Below are positions 13,229 through 23,931 of a stretch of 64,000 nt of DNA, one piece after another (within the stretch, counting starts at the first letter, position 1; each line of letters begins with the position of its first letter). The stretch is from Daucus carota subsp. sativus. Lineage: Eukaryota; Streptophyta; Magnoliopsida; Apiales; Apiaceae. Position numbers and translations under genes: made by a program. The notes beneath the pieces were generated by a model that saw only the letters and a list, made by a program, of their open reading frames with translations, ran no database searches and was not told the DNA's origin. Location: contig NC_030383.2 of assembly GCF_001625215.2 (NCBI RefSeq), positions 6,584,779 to 6,648,778 on the forward strand, in the 5' to 3' direction.

Positions 13229-15753
13229 CTAGCGAAAAATCTGGGCAGATTTACAGCTTTTTGTACAAGACAACCAGCATGAAATCAATCCCATAACACC
13301 TGCTTCCCTAGGCAGAGTACCATCCCCTTCTCTTCTTTGCATGACTCTGAGAAACTCTTCTGCACTTAAACTTCCATCATGGTTTACATCGAACACATGA
13401 AATATCACGTCGACTACATTGTTGCTCAGCTGAATGCCGCAGACCTGGTACACAGTAAACAAGCATCTTAATAATTATGTTAATATTTTTGAAAAATAAT
13501 ACAACTTTTTGGAAATTATCAGTTTATTTAACGTGAGTGAATAAAAGATAGATTTCCGAGGATAAAATAAGTGGGGCGGAGGGAGTAGTTCGTTCTGGTA
13601 TATTGTGGTATGCCTTGAATGTGAATATACCTGATCAGCAGCTCTTTGAAAATCTGCCTTGGTGAGCAGTTCATTCGCCTTCCCAAAGCTGGAAATTGCC
13701 ATAGACAAGGGGCGGAGTCTTTTACGTAGCTCTGCATAGTTCTTGAATTCTTCGAATGTGATGTGGATATCCCTCATACGTGGTTCGTCCTCTAGTTGAT
13801 CCACAATTTTGAGGAATTTATCGATGTGTTTCATGTCAGCAGAAGCAACCATTGACAGTGCAAAATCTTTGGCTGATATGGCTTTCCTTGACTTGTGATC
13901 ATAATGTTTGAACTCTAATTGCAGTATCTGCAAGTGAAAAAAGGGTCATTATCCAAACTAAATAAACACATTTTGCATATCAACATTTATAAATTACCAA
14001 TGCTTGCTTACTTCTTCGTGCAAGTCTTCCAGGAATTTCACGAATCTTCCATGTTCAAGGCAGGCCTTACCATCTTTGCCGAAAAAGTACTCAAGAAGGC
14101 CTCCTTCCTCTACAGAACCCGAAACTTTTAGTCCTTGACGCTTTCCATCCCTGTGCCTAGAGGCCTGTCTATTTTGGGACCTCATTATGTTCATCACTTT
14201 CCTGAATTCATCCTTATCGATCTCTCTGTGTCAGATGTGCAAAATAACAAACATTTTATACGTGTACAAACAAGATCATTCATTTAATCATTAGAGTTTT
14301 GGAAAAGGTTTAGGTTTTCTGGTAAAGAAAGGCCTACCCGTTATTGTCGAGATCAAACATTTTAAATGCCACAGAAAAGCTTGATTCGGGTATGCTTAGG
14401 AGTGTCACGAAGAAGATGTACCTGTCACGGAAGTAGGTAACTGAGTTCAAGAGCTAATTTCATAAGGCCGGACGTTCGGTCTTGGAATTCACCAGTTTTT
14501 TCATGAAGTGTCTAAATGCAAGTAAGAAATGCAAATCGAAAAGAATGTAGGCACTCACTCTGCAAAAGATATTAGTCCATCATTATTAGTATCAAAAAGC
14601 ATGAAGAACTCGGACGGAGCACACTGTAAGTCTCCAGGAGACCACTCCCCTTTCAAACTTCCCACTCTTACACGAGTGTCTCCAGTAGGAGGAAATACTG
14701 GAACAACTGCCCGCATCAGGTCAGCTGGTGTCATAAACACTTCTCCGTCAGGGGCTCGGTATGATGCAAAGTACTCGAACACCTGATGAAGACAAACACA
14801 AGAATAGTTTAGGAACATATGATGAGCCTATGATCATCGATACATATCAATAATAACGAAGTCACTTGCCTTTTCAGGAGGACTCTGCATTCTAATGCGC
14901 TTTTCATACTTGAAGAAAACCTTTTTTCTGTATGAATCTGTAATTGAAAGAATAGTAGTACTAAGCATCATAAATAGAGATCCAGTAACTATATGGACAA
15001 TGAGAACAAGCACAAACTACAATGTAGAACAAGAATTTAAGAGTCCCCTTGCTTTGACAGAATATTGAACCAAATGACTCAGAGACCTATATGCATGTTA
15101 TCATAACAGTTTCATCCCTTCACAAATGACACGAAATTTGCTTTCTCCTAAATATTACACTCCCCCTCAATCATACATTGCAACAACAACATATACCAAT
15201 TCTACTCTAAAACCGAGCTCTTACACCATGTTAAGTAATCAGTTCATCCAAAACTGGAGGAAGGCCTGATCTTATGCTACACCAAACATTATTCCACATT
15301 CGGACTCTCTAGTGAGTTTCAAACATCACAATATAGAAAATATTCATATCAGGTTATTGAATCATGTTGCAGAAGTCAAATTAGATATGCATGCATATTA
15401 CCTCCAAACAAGAACATTGGTTTCTTGACAGCTGCATCAGCATACTGCTGTTGAGAATCATCAGCATAGGCTATACAAGAATTAGAGCTAGACCCGACGA
15501 CAACTCCCAAACACACTGATCTAAGAAACCATGAAAAATAACTACATTTCACATCATTACTCTTGTCATTGCCACTGTATTTGTACCTGTTATTCCAGCC
15601 ACCACCACCACAAAGATTAGACAATGAAACTAATGGTGCACTACTATTTTTATTGGCCTGGTTAAAGAAGGGACGGTAAGTTTTTCTGGAAAAGGTAAAT
15701 ATGATTGATGATCTGGGTTTTCTCAGCACTGCCCAAGAACTATGCATACTCAC
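13229..15753 (-). CDS. MICU: Mitochondrial calcium uptake protein (plant MICU)
   Basis: Seven exons: 15753-15402, 14937-14870, 14782-14559, 14421-14338, 14225-14012, 13927-13631 and 13444-13229. They join in frame to 484 aa. The basic, serine-rich N-terminus suits a mitochondrial presequence and is followed by a short hydrophobic stretch (FLRSVCLGVVVG). Three canonical EF-hand loops are visible: DTNNDGLISFAE (204-215), DLDNNGEIDKDE (238-249) and DVNHDGSLSAEE (432-443). This is the three-hand arrangement of Arabidopsis MICU, the gatekeeper of the inner-membrane calcium uniporter. Conserved blocks SPPEKVFEYFAS, EYIFFVTLLSIPESSF and AKDFALSMVA support the exon joins. Intron 2 uses a GC donor (AAG|GCAAGT). 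The stop follows SAQIFR. The C-terminus is somewhat longer than I recall for the family. Confidence 0.93.
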
Positions 15754-16261
15754 AATCTATAGTTTTTATTTGTGAAAATTCTTTCTGTTTCTTTATTTCA
15801 CACCCCTTTTAAGTACTTCACATTGTGTGGAGCATGTGTCAAGAACATTGATAATAATAAGAGGCTGTGCAGAGTTTTAGGAAGCTAGAAACAGGGAGGA
15901 AAGGTTATTACTGCTATTATCACTGCGGTTACAACAATGTTGTAGTTTGACTGTATTTATTCGGCACCCATATTTATTAAGTTTCTTGTTCTCCATTTTA
16001 TTCTCTTGATTTAAATATTTATCAAAGCTAGCGTATTTTTTAAATATGGTGGATGGGGGACCGGACCGCTAGTTTCCGTCAAGAAAACACAGTTCAGTTC
16101 GCAGCAGAGAAACAACAAATTCTTCCACCAAAATATAGAACCATTTTCATGCATAAAATCTTCATAAATAACCTCTTGAGCCGATTCTTGAAGCCTCTGC
16201 AAATTGAATAGTACCTCAAATCTGGCTACTAGCTACTGCATCATGCATGTCTTCCTGTAGG
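15754..16261. other. MICU upstream region
   Basis: Contains the MICU promoter and 5' UTR plus further AT-rich DNA up to the tandem duplication that starts at 16262. A 63-residue open frame at 16011-16202 has no recognisable features. I see no separate gene. Confidence 0.5.
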
Positions 16262-17740
16262 ATAAAATCACATCAGGTGTATGTTGAACGAACCTAATAA
16301 AATCACATCAAACTAAAAAAATGTCAAAATGTTTGGATGACGTAATTTATAGATTATTTAAGTGTTTAGATTATTTTATTTAAAATGTTTGATAATTTAA
16401 AGATATAGAGGTTTAGTAATTAATAAATTTTACTTAATATATTTGATTATATTAAAATAAATTTTGTATAAAAGACACATTTGTTCTATCTCTGCATATA
16501 CTCCCTCCATTCCAAAATAATAGTCGTTTTGACTTTGTGCACGAATTTTGAGGTGTCAAAAAAGCATATTTTTACACATTATTTTTAAAAATTTCTTTTT
16601 CTGAATAAAAATAGAGATGTTAAATTTTTATTCAGAAAAAGAAAATTTCAAAAATAATGTGTGGAAGTATATTTTTTTTACACCTCAAAATACGTGCACA
16701 AAGTCAAAGCGACTATTATTTTGGAATGGAGGGAGTATCTATTTGAAGACACATTTGTGTGCAACTCATTTCTTTCCAATTTTCAAATATAAATCAGTGT
16801 AATCAACCTAAACTATCTCCCTATATAAGTATGGAAATTTTTCTCATTCAATATTTCCAAAATAATGTAAACTAAATTAGTAAAAATATATTCCACTGAT
16901 CTCTTGATGGTTAGAATCAAGATAATCTTTTATTAATTAGGTAGATGATTTTGGGAAATCAGATTTTATTATGAGAATTATTTCTGACACAGCTTGCTTC
17001 CTTTGGATACCCCTCGTCCTCGAATTGACAAATTACATAACTGTTCCATGAAATTTGCAATCAATAACTTTAACTTTATATCACAATGTACAATCTCAAC
17101 AACTAATTTGACAACAATTAGGAGTAACTTAAATAAAATCACATCAGGTGTATGTTGAACGAACCTAATAAAATCACATCAGAACTAATAAAATGTCAAA
17201 ATGTTTGGATGACGTAATTTATAGATTATTTAAGTGTTTAGATTATTTTATTTAAAATGTTTGATGATTTAAAGATACAGAGGTTTAGTAATTAATAAAT
17301 TTTACTTAATATGTTTGATTATATTAAAATAAAATTTGTATAAAAAAAACACATTTGTTCTATCTCTGCATATATCTATTTGAAGATTTCTTTCGAATTT
17401 TCAAATTTAAATCAGTGTCATCAACCTAGAATATCTCCCTATTTAAGTATGGAGAATTTTCACATTCAATATTTCCAAAATAGTAGTATAAGCTAAATTA
17501 GTCAAAATATATTTCACTGATCTCTCGATGGTAATTGGTAACAGTAATCTTTAATTAGGCGGGAAATCAGATTTATCATGAGGATTATTTTTGACTCAGC
17601 TTGCTACCTTCGGAATTCGGATGCCCTCATCCTCGAATTGACAGAAATTAGTTCCATGAAATTTGCAATCAATAACTTTTAACTTTATCACAATGTACAA
17701 TCTCAACAACTAATTTTGACAACAATTACGAGTAACTTAA
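16262..17740. repeat. Large direct tandem duplication upstream of the SAM gene
   Basis: Copy A is 16262-17132 and copy B is 17133-17740. Both start ATAAAATCACATCAGGTGT and end GAGTAACTTAA, and align throughout with scattered substitutions and small indels. Copy A is longer mainly because a 235 bp Stowaway MITE sits in it. Without the MITE and one TA, A is 634 bp and B is 608 bp. Copy B ends about 215 bp before the SAM-domain start codon, so upstream regulatory DNA may be doubled. Divergence between copies indicates an older event than the OS-9 exon duplication. Confidence 0.9.
16501..16735. mobile_element. Stowaway MITE with TA target duplication
   Basis: A 235 bp element opening CTCCCTCCATTCC and closing with its inverse GGAATGGAGGGAG. 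It forms a long near-perfect hairpin, with GTGCACGAATTTTGAGGTGT and its complement as inner arms. TA flanks both sides (16499-16500 and 16736-16737). Copy B of the surrounding duplication preserves the empty site GCATATATCTATTTGAAG at about 17369-17386, which fixes the ends to the base. Confidence 0.97.
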
Positions 17741-17910
17741 ATTTAGCATGGTCGCATGCATTAATATATCAGCTACCTGCCCTCCATTGACGTCTCCATT
17801 AACGTAAAATTCCTCCTTTGTCAAACTTATTTACTTGCCCCTCACCTTATTTTTATTCATCATCGCTTTCTTGGCCTGGGGTTTGTTAAAATCCTGATTC
17901 CGTCGTTGTC

Positions 17911-17919
17911 TATAAATTA
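17911..17919 (+). promoter_or_regulatory. Candidate TATA box of the SAM-domain gene
   Basis: TATAAATTA lies 45 bases before the ATG at 17956 and would imply a very short 5' leader. It is the only good TATA match close to the start. Position and motif only; the true transcription start is unknown. Confidence 0.45.
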
Positions 17920-17955
17920 TCCGTTCTTCACTCGCTAGCAAACCATAGTACCGCA

Positions 17956-18627
17956 ATGGACTGGTACTCGTGGCTTTCAGAAACCGCGCTAGACCCATTA
18001 CACACATACAAATACGGTCGCCTGTTCACCAACAACCAGCTCCGAGCAGAGGATGTGATCCGATTCGACCATGATTTTCTTCAAAGTCTAGGCATTTCCG
18101 TAGCCAAACACCGGCTCGAGATACTTAAACTTCGTGATAAGAAAGTTGAGAAAGACAGCAGAAAATTGAGCATTGCTTTGGCAATTAGGAAAACAAAGAG
18201 TTTGTTGGGTAAATATTGGACTAGGCCGAGAATGGCACTCTTGGAGCAGCTGAAGCCTTGGACATCACAGTGGAGGAAAAAAGATGCACGGGTGTATGAT
18301 AACAAGAGGCGCATTATGAAATCAGGGCCAATGGAAAGAACAAATGGAGATACGTGTGTACTGAAAAATAAGAGTGGTAGTAAATCAGGGCCTGTGGATT
18401 GGAAAGTGCAGGAAAGATTGATGTCTTCAAGTTGGAATTCTCCATCACCAGTGTGTGTCCCGAGTCCAGTGCGCGACACGAAGACCTTCAATGAATCTGG
18501 AGTTGGGGGTAAATGGAGTATGAGTCCCAGGTTTGAGAGTGATCAGTACAAAAACAAGGATACAGTGAGCCATAATGAACTTCACTCGATATGGTCCTTG
18601 ATGTTTGAAGATATCAAGCCTACCTAA
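17956..18627 (+). CDS. SAM-domain protein, plant-specific
   Basis: Intronless frame of 223 aa. Residues 1-66 (MDWYSWLSETALDP...FLQSLGISVAKHRLEILKL) form a sterile alpha motif with the characteristic 'LGI....HR..IL.L' end helix. SAM domains mediate protein self-association or RNA contact. The remaining residues are basic and serine-rich (for example SSSWNSPSPVCVPSPV), likely disordered, with no second domain that I recognise. Similar small plant SAM proteins exist in Arabidopsis without a well-established function. The ATG is the first in frame and opens the SAM fold directly, so the start is well supported. Confidence 0.87.
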   Translation: MDWYSWLSETALDPLHTYKYGRLFTNNQLRAEDVIRFDHDFLQSLGISVAKHRLEILKLRDKKVEKDSRKLSIALAIRKTKSLLGKYWTRPRMALLEQLKPWTSQWRKKDARVYDNKRRIMKSGPMERTNGDTCVLKNKSGSKSGPVDWKVQERLMSSSWNSPSPVCVPSPVRDTKTFNESGVGGKWSMSPRFESDQYKNKDTVSHNELHSIWSLMFEDIKPT

Positions 18628-18924
18628 ATAAGTGCTCCTTTTTCTTTCTTTCTTTTTATCTATTTTGGTTTGCAGATGTTTTAAGATATGCTTTGAATTT
18701 TATTAAAAGTTGTTTGCGATTAAAAATGTATATGAAATATATACAGAAGAGGCGTGCACTAGAACCAGAAGCCTTTAAATTTGATGAACCATTTACAGAA
18801 ACTTATTAGCCCTTCTCATCTTTCTCAAATTCATTTGTCTTTGTCATATCATACTGAGTTTTTGACGAAATCAAGCCATGCAGAGAAAAATTGTAACAAA
18901 ATGAAGCCTAAAACCAGAGGGTAT
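18628..18924. other. 3' flank of the SAM-domain gene
   Basis: AT-rich sequence, probably including the 3' UTR. No coding signal was seen before the minus-strand remnant that begins at 18925. Confidence 0.45.
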
Positions 18925-19420
18925 CTACCCAATGGATGCCATTGCTAGCATTTTTGGATATTGATTAGCCTCAGACATGAAGCTTTCATTTATGTTTCCA
19001 GCCTGAGAATTCAATGTGCCATAAAAAAAAAAAAAAAAGAGTGTAATTAGGCTACAACTAGTATAGTTAATATTGACATTGGATCTTACCAAGTTTTGCT
19101 CCCCCATTGAAGTAGTCATAAATACTCTTTTAGGTGCTTACATATATACATAATTCTGTGCTATCATTCTATCAAACCTTGTTATAATGGTTTAATCTGC
19201 AAAAATGATTCTTAGTAGTAAATTACTAAATTAAATAGGAGAGATGCCCGACAAGAAGGAATTCCCTCACTCCAGCACTATACGAACATGTAATGCCAAC
19301 TGCACCAGCTGCAGCACCATTGTGAGCCCCCAACACGAAAACTAAACTGCACCGGCTGCAGCACCATTGTGAGCCTCCAACACGAAAACTAAGTTATAAG
19401 GGTCAAGTTCAGCAGCTCTT
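18925..19420 (-). pseudogene. Minus-strand gene remnant of unknown family
   Basis: Read on the minus strand, 19420-19300 encodes HERAAELDPYNLVFVLEAHN followed by GAAAGAV and a stop. Near 19010 a plausible acceptor (TTCTCAG) leads into AGNINESFMSEANQYPKMLA and then MASIG and a stop. A 48 bp direct repeat (about 19300-19343 and 19348-19391, both with CAGCACCATTGTGAG and CAACACGAAAACTAA) duplicates the GAAAGAV-coding piece. Both fragments read like real protein, but I do not recognise the family. The frame is broken, so I call it a decayed gene or displaced exons. Confidence 0.3.
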
Positions 19421-22400
19421 TCATGTTGAAGGCTTAAACAATTATTTTGTACTGTGCTCTATCCAAATGCATTACATATGATGGGTTACCCTCACTCATA
19501 TTTTTATAAATTAGAAGAGGACCACAATATTTGAACTACTTTTAGGGCAGGAATTTAAACTTTTTTCTTAAGAAGATGTACACATATATACTAATATCTG
19601 GGTTTAGAAGAGGACATCGCTCTGTGAATTTACCTTCCCCTGTGGCCTCAATGACAATACGAGGTCTCGTGTTATTTTCTTATTTGTCAAATTATATTCA
19701 ATATAATTTCATAGTTTCATTGCTGCGGGTGACATTACTGCTCTATCAATGTTATCAAAACCCCAGTTCTTCTGAACCCACCTCAACAACTCCCAGAAAG
19801 AAAAACCTCTGTATTGAAATTCTTTTACAGCATTGAGGATCATATTAAGGCTTACTCGATTGATACTCATGCAGAATCCGTTAGGCCTCAGTTGACACCA
19901 CCCTATGTTTGTTTTGCACACATTACTGCTTCTAATGGGCTTGTTTCCCTGCCAATTCTTCAGATGCTTATTTTTATTCATGGAAACCATCGATCAAGTG
20001 GTTCAAGACACTTCCTAAACCTCAGAAACATTTTGGTTACGAACAACTTGGTTCCTGATTAGGTTTTAATTTAATTTCCAGTGTCAACAAAATTCTTAGG
20101 ATCGCGATTCCAAGAGAATTTTCAATTTTGTGTTCCCTCTATATTTGAAGTGGAATTGTATTCATCAGATATTGATTCTTGAAAGGAGATAAATAAATGT
20201 TCATTGTAACATAGTAGGAAGTTCAGAGTTGTCAGATGTTTAAAATTACTGCTCATATATTCCATATCTAAGGTATTGTATGTAGAATATAGACATGGGC
20301 TACTGTCATTCGATTTGCAGAATGAGCTTTGAAGTGTAAGAATTTCCTTCTTCTATGTGGCAAGAAAGAAACTTGAATATTTTGGATTTTGCAGGTTCTC
20401 TTGCAATGATCATCAACTCTGAGGCTCATAAAATCTGGACTTGGGCCGTTTGGGAATGCTATTGCAGACAGCAAGATCAGCTTTTTATCAGTCGCACATA
20501 GTTATGTGCAAATCGTTATTTAGGCACTGGAATATTTGCTGCGGTCATAAATTTTTTGAATACATCTTCTATGACTACAGAAAGAAAGTGACTAAGAAGT
20601 TCCAGCTTCACTTAGATAAATGTCGGTTGTGGCATATACTGAGAGCCTTGCTGCACTTGGAGGGTTAAGCAACTAAACTGAAGTGAAGTTATCAACGTAT
20701 TATTTAGAAACAAAGCATATAATGTTGCACATGTGATGTTCATCAGCTTCTGAATTGTAGTTATCATAATTCAGTGTGGGCACAACACACATACTTACTA
20801 TGAACCCACAGTCTTTATTCAGTCAAAGTAGTTGACCAAGTGAATTGAGCTAAATTAGTTCATTGTTACATATTTTCAATAGCAAGTTTATGACGCGGTG
20901 AATGATACGTTTAGAAGTTTTATGCAGTCTACTTGTTCACGCTTTCTGAATTTCTTGAGAATAATGCTTTTCACCAATAAGATTACAATGTGTAACTTGC
21001 CTTTCCTCCGCTGTTGATTAGTTTCCCTCCCTGCTTGTATGCAGAGCCAGATGTTTTGAATTGCCAATAGTAGGTTGCTACATTTTCGGATATGTGACCT
21101 CCAACATCGGTTAGACAAAGAGTATTTGCGCCTCCTATAAGTATAATCGAATAAGTAATGTATACTAAATTACTAGCATTTTTAGACCAGTCTATCAGGA
21201 TTTCGTAATTTCGTAGAAGCAACTGTTAATAGTAGTCGTGTTTTAAAATAAAATGCAGGTGGTATGTCAAACTCATTAGCCTTGGATAAATATGGTATGC
21301 ATCATCTAAAAATGAAATACATGACCAATAAACATGTCTCGTATAAATTGCAGTCTTGCAGGCAGGACTGCAGGAGTATATGATTCTTCTATGTAAAGTG
21401 AGCGGCAGGCAGAAGAGACATTTCACGTGTAAAAACAAAACGAAGATAAGAGATAGATAAAGGTGGTGGAGTTGGGTGTGGTCACCAACTGACGCTCATT
21501 ACTTGGATTCTAATCCCAGGCAGATCCTGTTCTAGTGATTTCTATTGAGGTTGCCTCTTTGCCTCTCAGCTTGTACAATTACAAAAATAATGACATTCGG
21601 ACTATAAAGGGGTAGCAAGATATTCAAAAATAATTATTACTTTTCTATGCCGTTTTAATATAATAATTTGAAATATAGTTAAAAATGACTATCCCACAAA
21701 ATCGATTTTACAGAAATATACGTACACATTTTATAGAGGTCGGTTTGACTTATATATACAAGCTTAGGAGTATAAACCGCAGAATAAAAATTATTATTTT
21801 CAATTCTTCCATAAATTAAAATTTTCAATATGATTTTTATTTATATAAAATCTTTAATAAGAATAATGTTAATATCTGATTAAAGTGCCTAAAAAATTTT
21901 ACAATTTTAAAATGATTTCTCCAAGAACATGGTAGAGCGCCCACCCTAAAATCGTCAAGTTGAGATTTTAGAGCCGGCACGCGGAATAAAGACAATTTTA
22001 AAGCGAGATGTGGAATATAAATGAATAATGTGTCGATAAAACCGAATAGAAAGGGGCCAGCTAGGCGGCCACCGAAAAAATTCCCTCGTCTTCTAGCTGG
22101 ACACACAAGTATGGATATGTAATGCTCGACTACTTGTACATAAGATATTCATAATTCAAACCGACCTGGGATTAAAGTGGATTGAAGTGGCCCGTTTGAG
22201 TAGTTTCCAGCGCACAACTACCAGTTTTCCTAGATGAGAATTCTGTGATAAGACTCAATCACGCGGGCCCACTTGTTATCATTGTCGCTGTCCAACTTGT
22301 CTGGAGATTCTCTTACTTTGTTGGGCTTAAGACCGTTGTACAGCAAACGGTTGGATCTAGACCGGGTTCGTCGCGACAAATAATTTCACTGGCAAAATGG

Positions 22401-23031
22401 CATTTTATGTATCCTTGACAATACTGCTTCAACCGTAGCTACATATGTTAAGTAATTTGAACACAAATTGACTTGTTATATGCGAAATTGAAATTCTTGT
22501 TTAATATATCTGTCATATCTTTTCGCTCTCTTTATTTGTGACACTTATTCAAAGATTTATATAAAAACAAAATCCCATAAATTTTAAAAAATTCTTCTGA
22601 ATAAAAGTGTTACTATTTGTATTTTTACATGAAAAAATAAAATAGGAAATTTGTAAGATTATATTTTATATGCATTTGAGTCAGGTACTCTCATTGTAAT
22701 TAGTACTGTAGTACAGTAATAATTCCTAGAGCTTCTCTCAATTCCACCCGCTCATATGAACCAAATTTTTAAGTGTAACAAAAAAATAGGAATGTAAAAA
22801 TGAGATGTGGTTGGTACAGAAGATAAAGTGCTCCGAAAGATATTCAATCGACATCCTGATATCGCCAGATATTTGTAACAATCCACCTTGCTAGAATAGA
22901 AATGCCTTTCACGGAGTTGTGGCCCTTGGTGATAGCAAGAAGTCATAAACATATGTAGTTACTTATTTTACGTTATCGTGCATAAGAATGTATGTCAGCG
23001 TTAATATCTTCAACTTAAATACTTAATACTA
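19421..23031. other. Intergenic DNA with scattered weak coding-like fragments
   Basis: Short frames around 19709-19990 (-), 20441-20668 (+) and 21837-22106 (-) show some protein-like composition but no domain and no consistent splice structure. The stretch at 21,910-22,110 is less AT-rich than its surroundings. Around 22,500-22,680 a palindrome-like AT-rich block resembles an old MITE. I cannot support a gene. Confidence 0.4.
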
Positions 23032-23289
23032 CTCCCTCCTATCTTTTTTCTTTTCCTATTTGTAATGTCGGTACTGTTCATAACATAAGACAAATTACTA
23101 ATTTACATCTAATCTATAAAACTAAATATAGTCATGAGTGATCTTGTTAGATTCGTATTCACGAGTACTTTAATACGGTGAAGTTTTTATATTTAATGCT
23201 GCTACGAAATGAAAAATATTAACGATAAAAAGTGTGTGTTGGCAAACGTGAAAAGTACAAACAGAAAAAGTATTTAGGGACGGAAGGAG
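23032..23289. mobile_element. Stowaway-type MITE, family shared with 27,900
   Basis: About 258 bp, opening CTCCCTCCTATC and closing GGGACGGAAGGAG, with TA on each side (23030-23031, 23290-23291). It aligns over nearly its whole length with 27900-28157; shared blocks include GTTCATAACATAAGACAAAT and GTACTTTAATACGGTGAA. The family is long-spaced rather than a simple hairpin. Confidence 0.85.
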
Positions 23290-23427
23290 TACTAGTCTAC
23301 AACATTAATATATCAACTCCTATAAATTCATCTTAGTCCCAATGTCTCTGTCTACCCCTGCATCTCCATCCACTTCAGGTGGTCCTTGGAGCAGATTTTA
23401 AAATGGGTATTGTAGAGTAGTACTCTA

Positions 23428-23929
23428 CTCCCTACGTCCCTATGGAATGTATATGTTTGGAATGGACACGGAGATTAAAAAAAGTATACAAAGTAGTGTA
23501 AAGTAATGAGTAGGAGAAAAAAAAGTACTGCCTCCGTCCCAGTCAATTGTATACGTTTCTTTTTCACTGCTCGACACGCTTTTTAAGGCTCTTATAAAAC
23601 ATAGTTCTACAACTTATTTTTAAGATTTTCTTTTTTGTATAAAAGTATAAATGTTATATTTTTATACAAAAAAAGAAAATCTTAAAAATAATTTACAGAA
23701 CTATACTATATTGAAGCATTAAAGTCCGTGCCGCGCCCCCGTCCCCTAATGTATACTATTGACTGGGACGGAGGGAGTATGTATAATGGTGGGACCCATA
23801 TGGAAGTAGTGGGTGGATGAGATTTTTATATTATAAAAGTTTACTATTTTGAGGAAATTTTGAAATGTATAGAATTGAATAGGACATCTCGAAAAGGAAA
23901 CTGTATAAAAATTAGAAGAACGGAGGGAG
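23428..23929. mobile_element. Outer Stowaway-type MITE, interrupted by another MITE
   Basis: Ends are CTCCCTACGTCCC and GAACGGAGGGAG with TA flanks at 23426-23427 and 23930-23931. The interior (GGTGGGACCCAT, GGAAACTGTAT, TACTATTTTGAG) matches the element at 30710-31021, so the two are one family. An unrelated 250 bp Stowaway sits inside at 23528-23777. Without it and one TA copy, the outer element is 250 bp. Confidence 0.88.
23528..23777. mobile_element. Inner Stowaway MITE nested in the outer element
   Basis: 250 bp, with ends CTGCCTCCGTCCCAGTCAAT and the inverse ATTGACTGGGACGGAGGGAG. TA lies on both sides (23526-23527, 23778-23779). The centre is a long hairpin around TTAAGATTTTCTTTTTTGTAT and its complement. 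It inserted into the outer MITE after that one had landed. Confidence 0.93.
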
Positions 23930-23931
23930 TA

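Noticed and set aside
21480-21590. Possible SINE head (GGATTCTAATCCC near 21507)
   Set aside because: Weak B-box match, no clear A box, no tail or target duplication.
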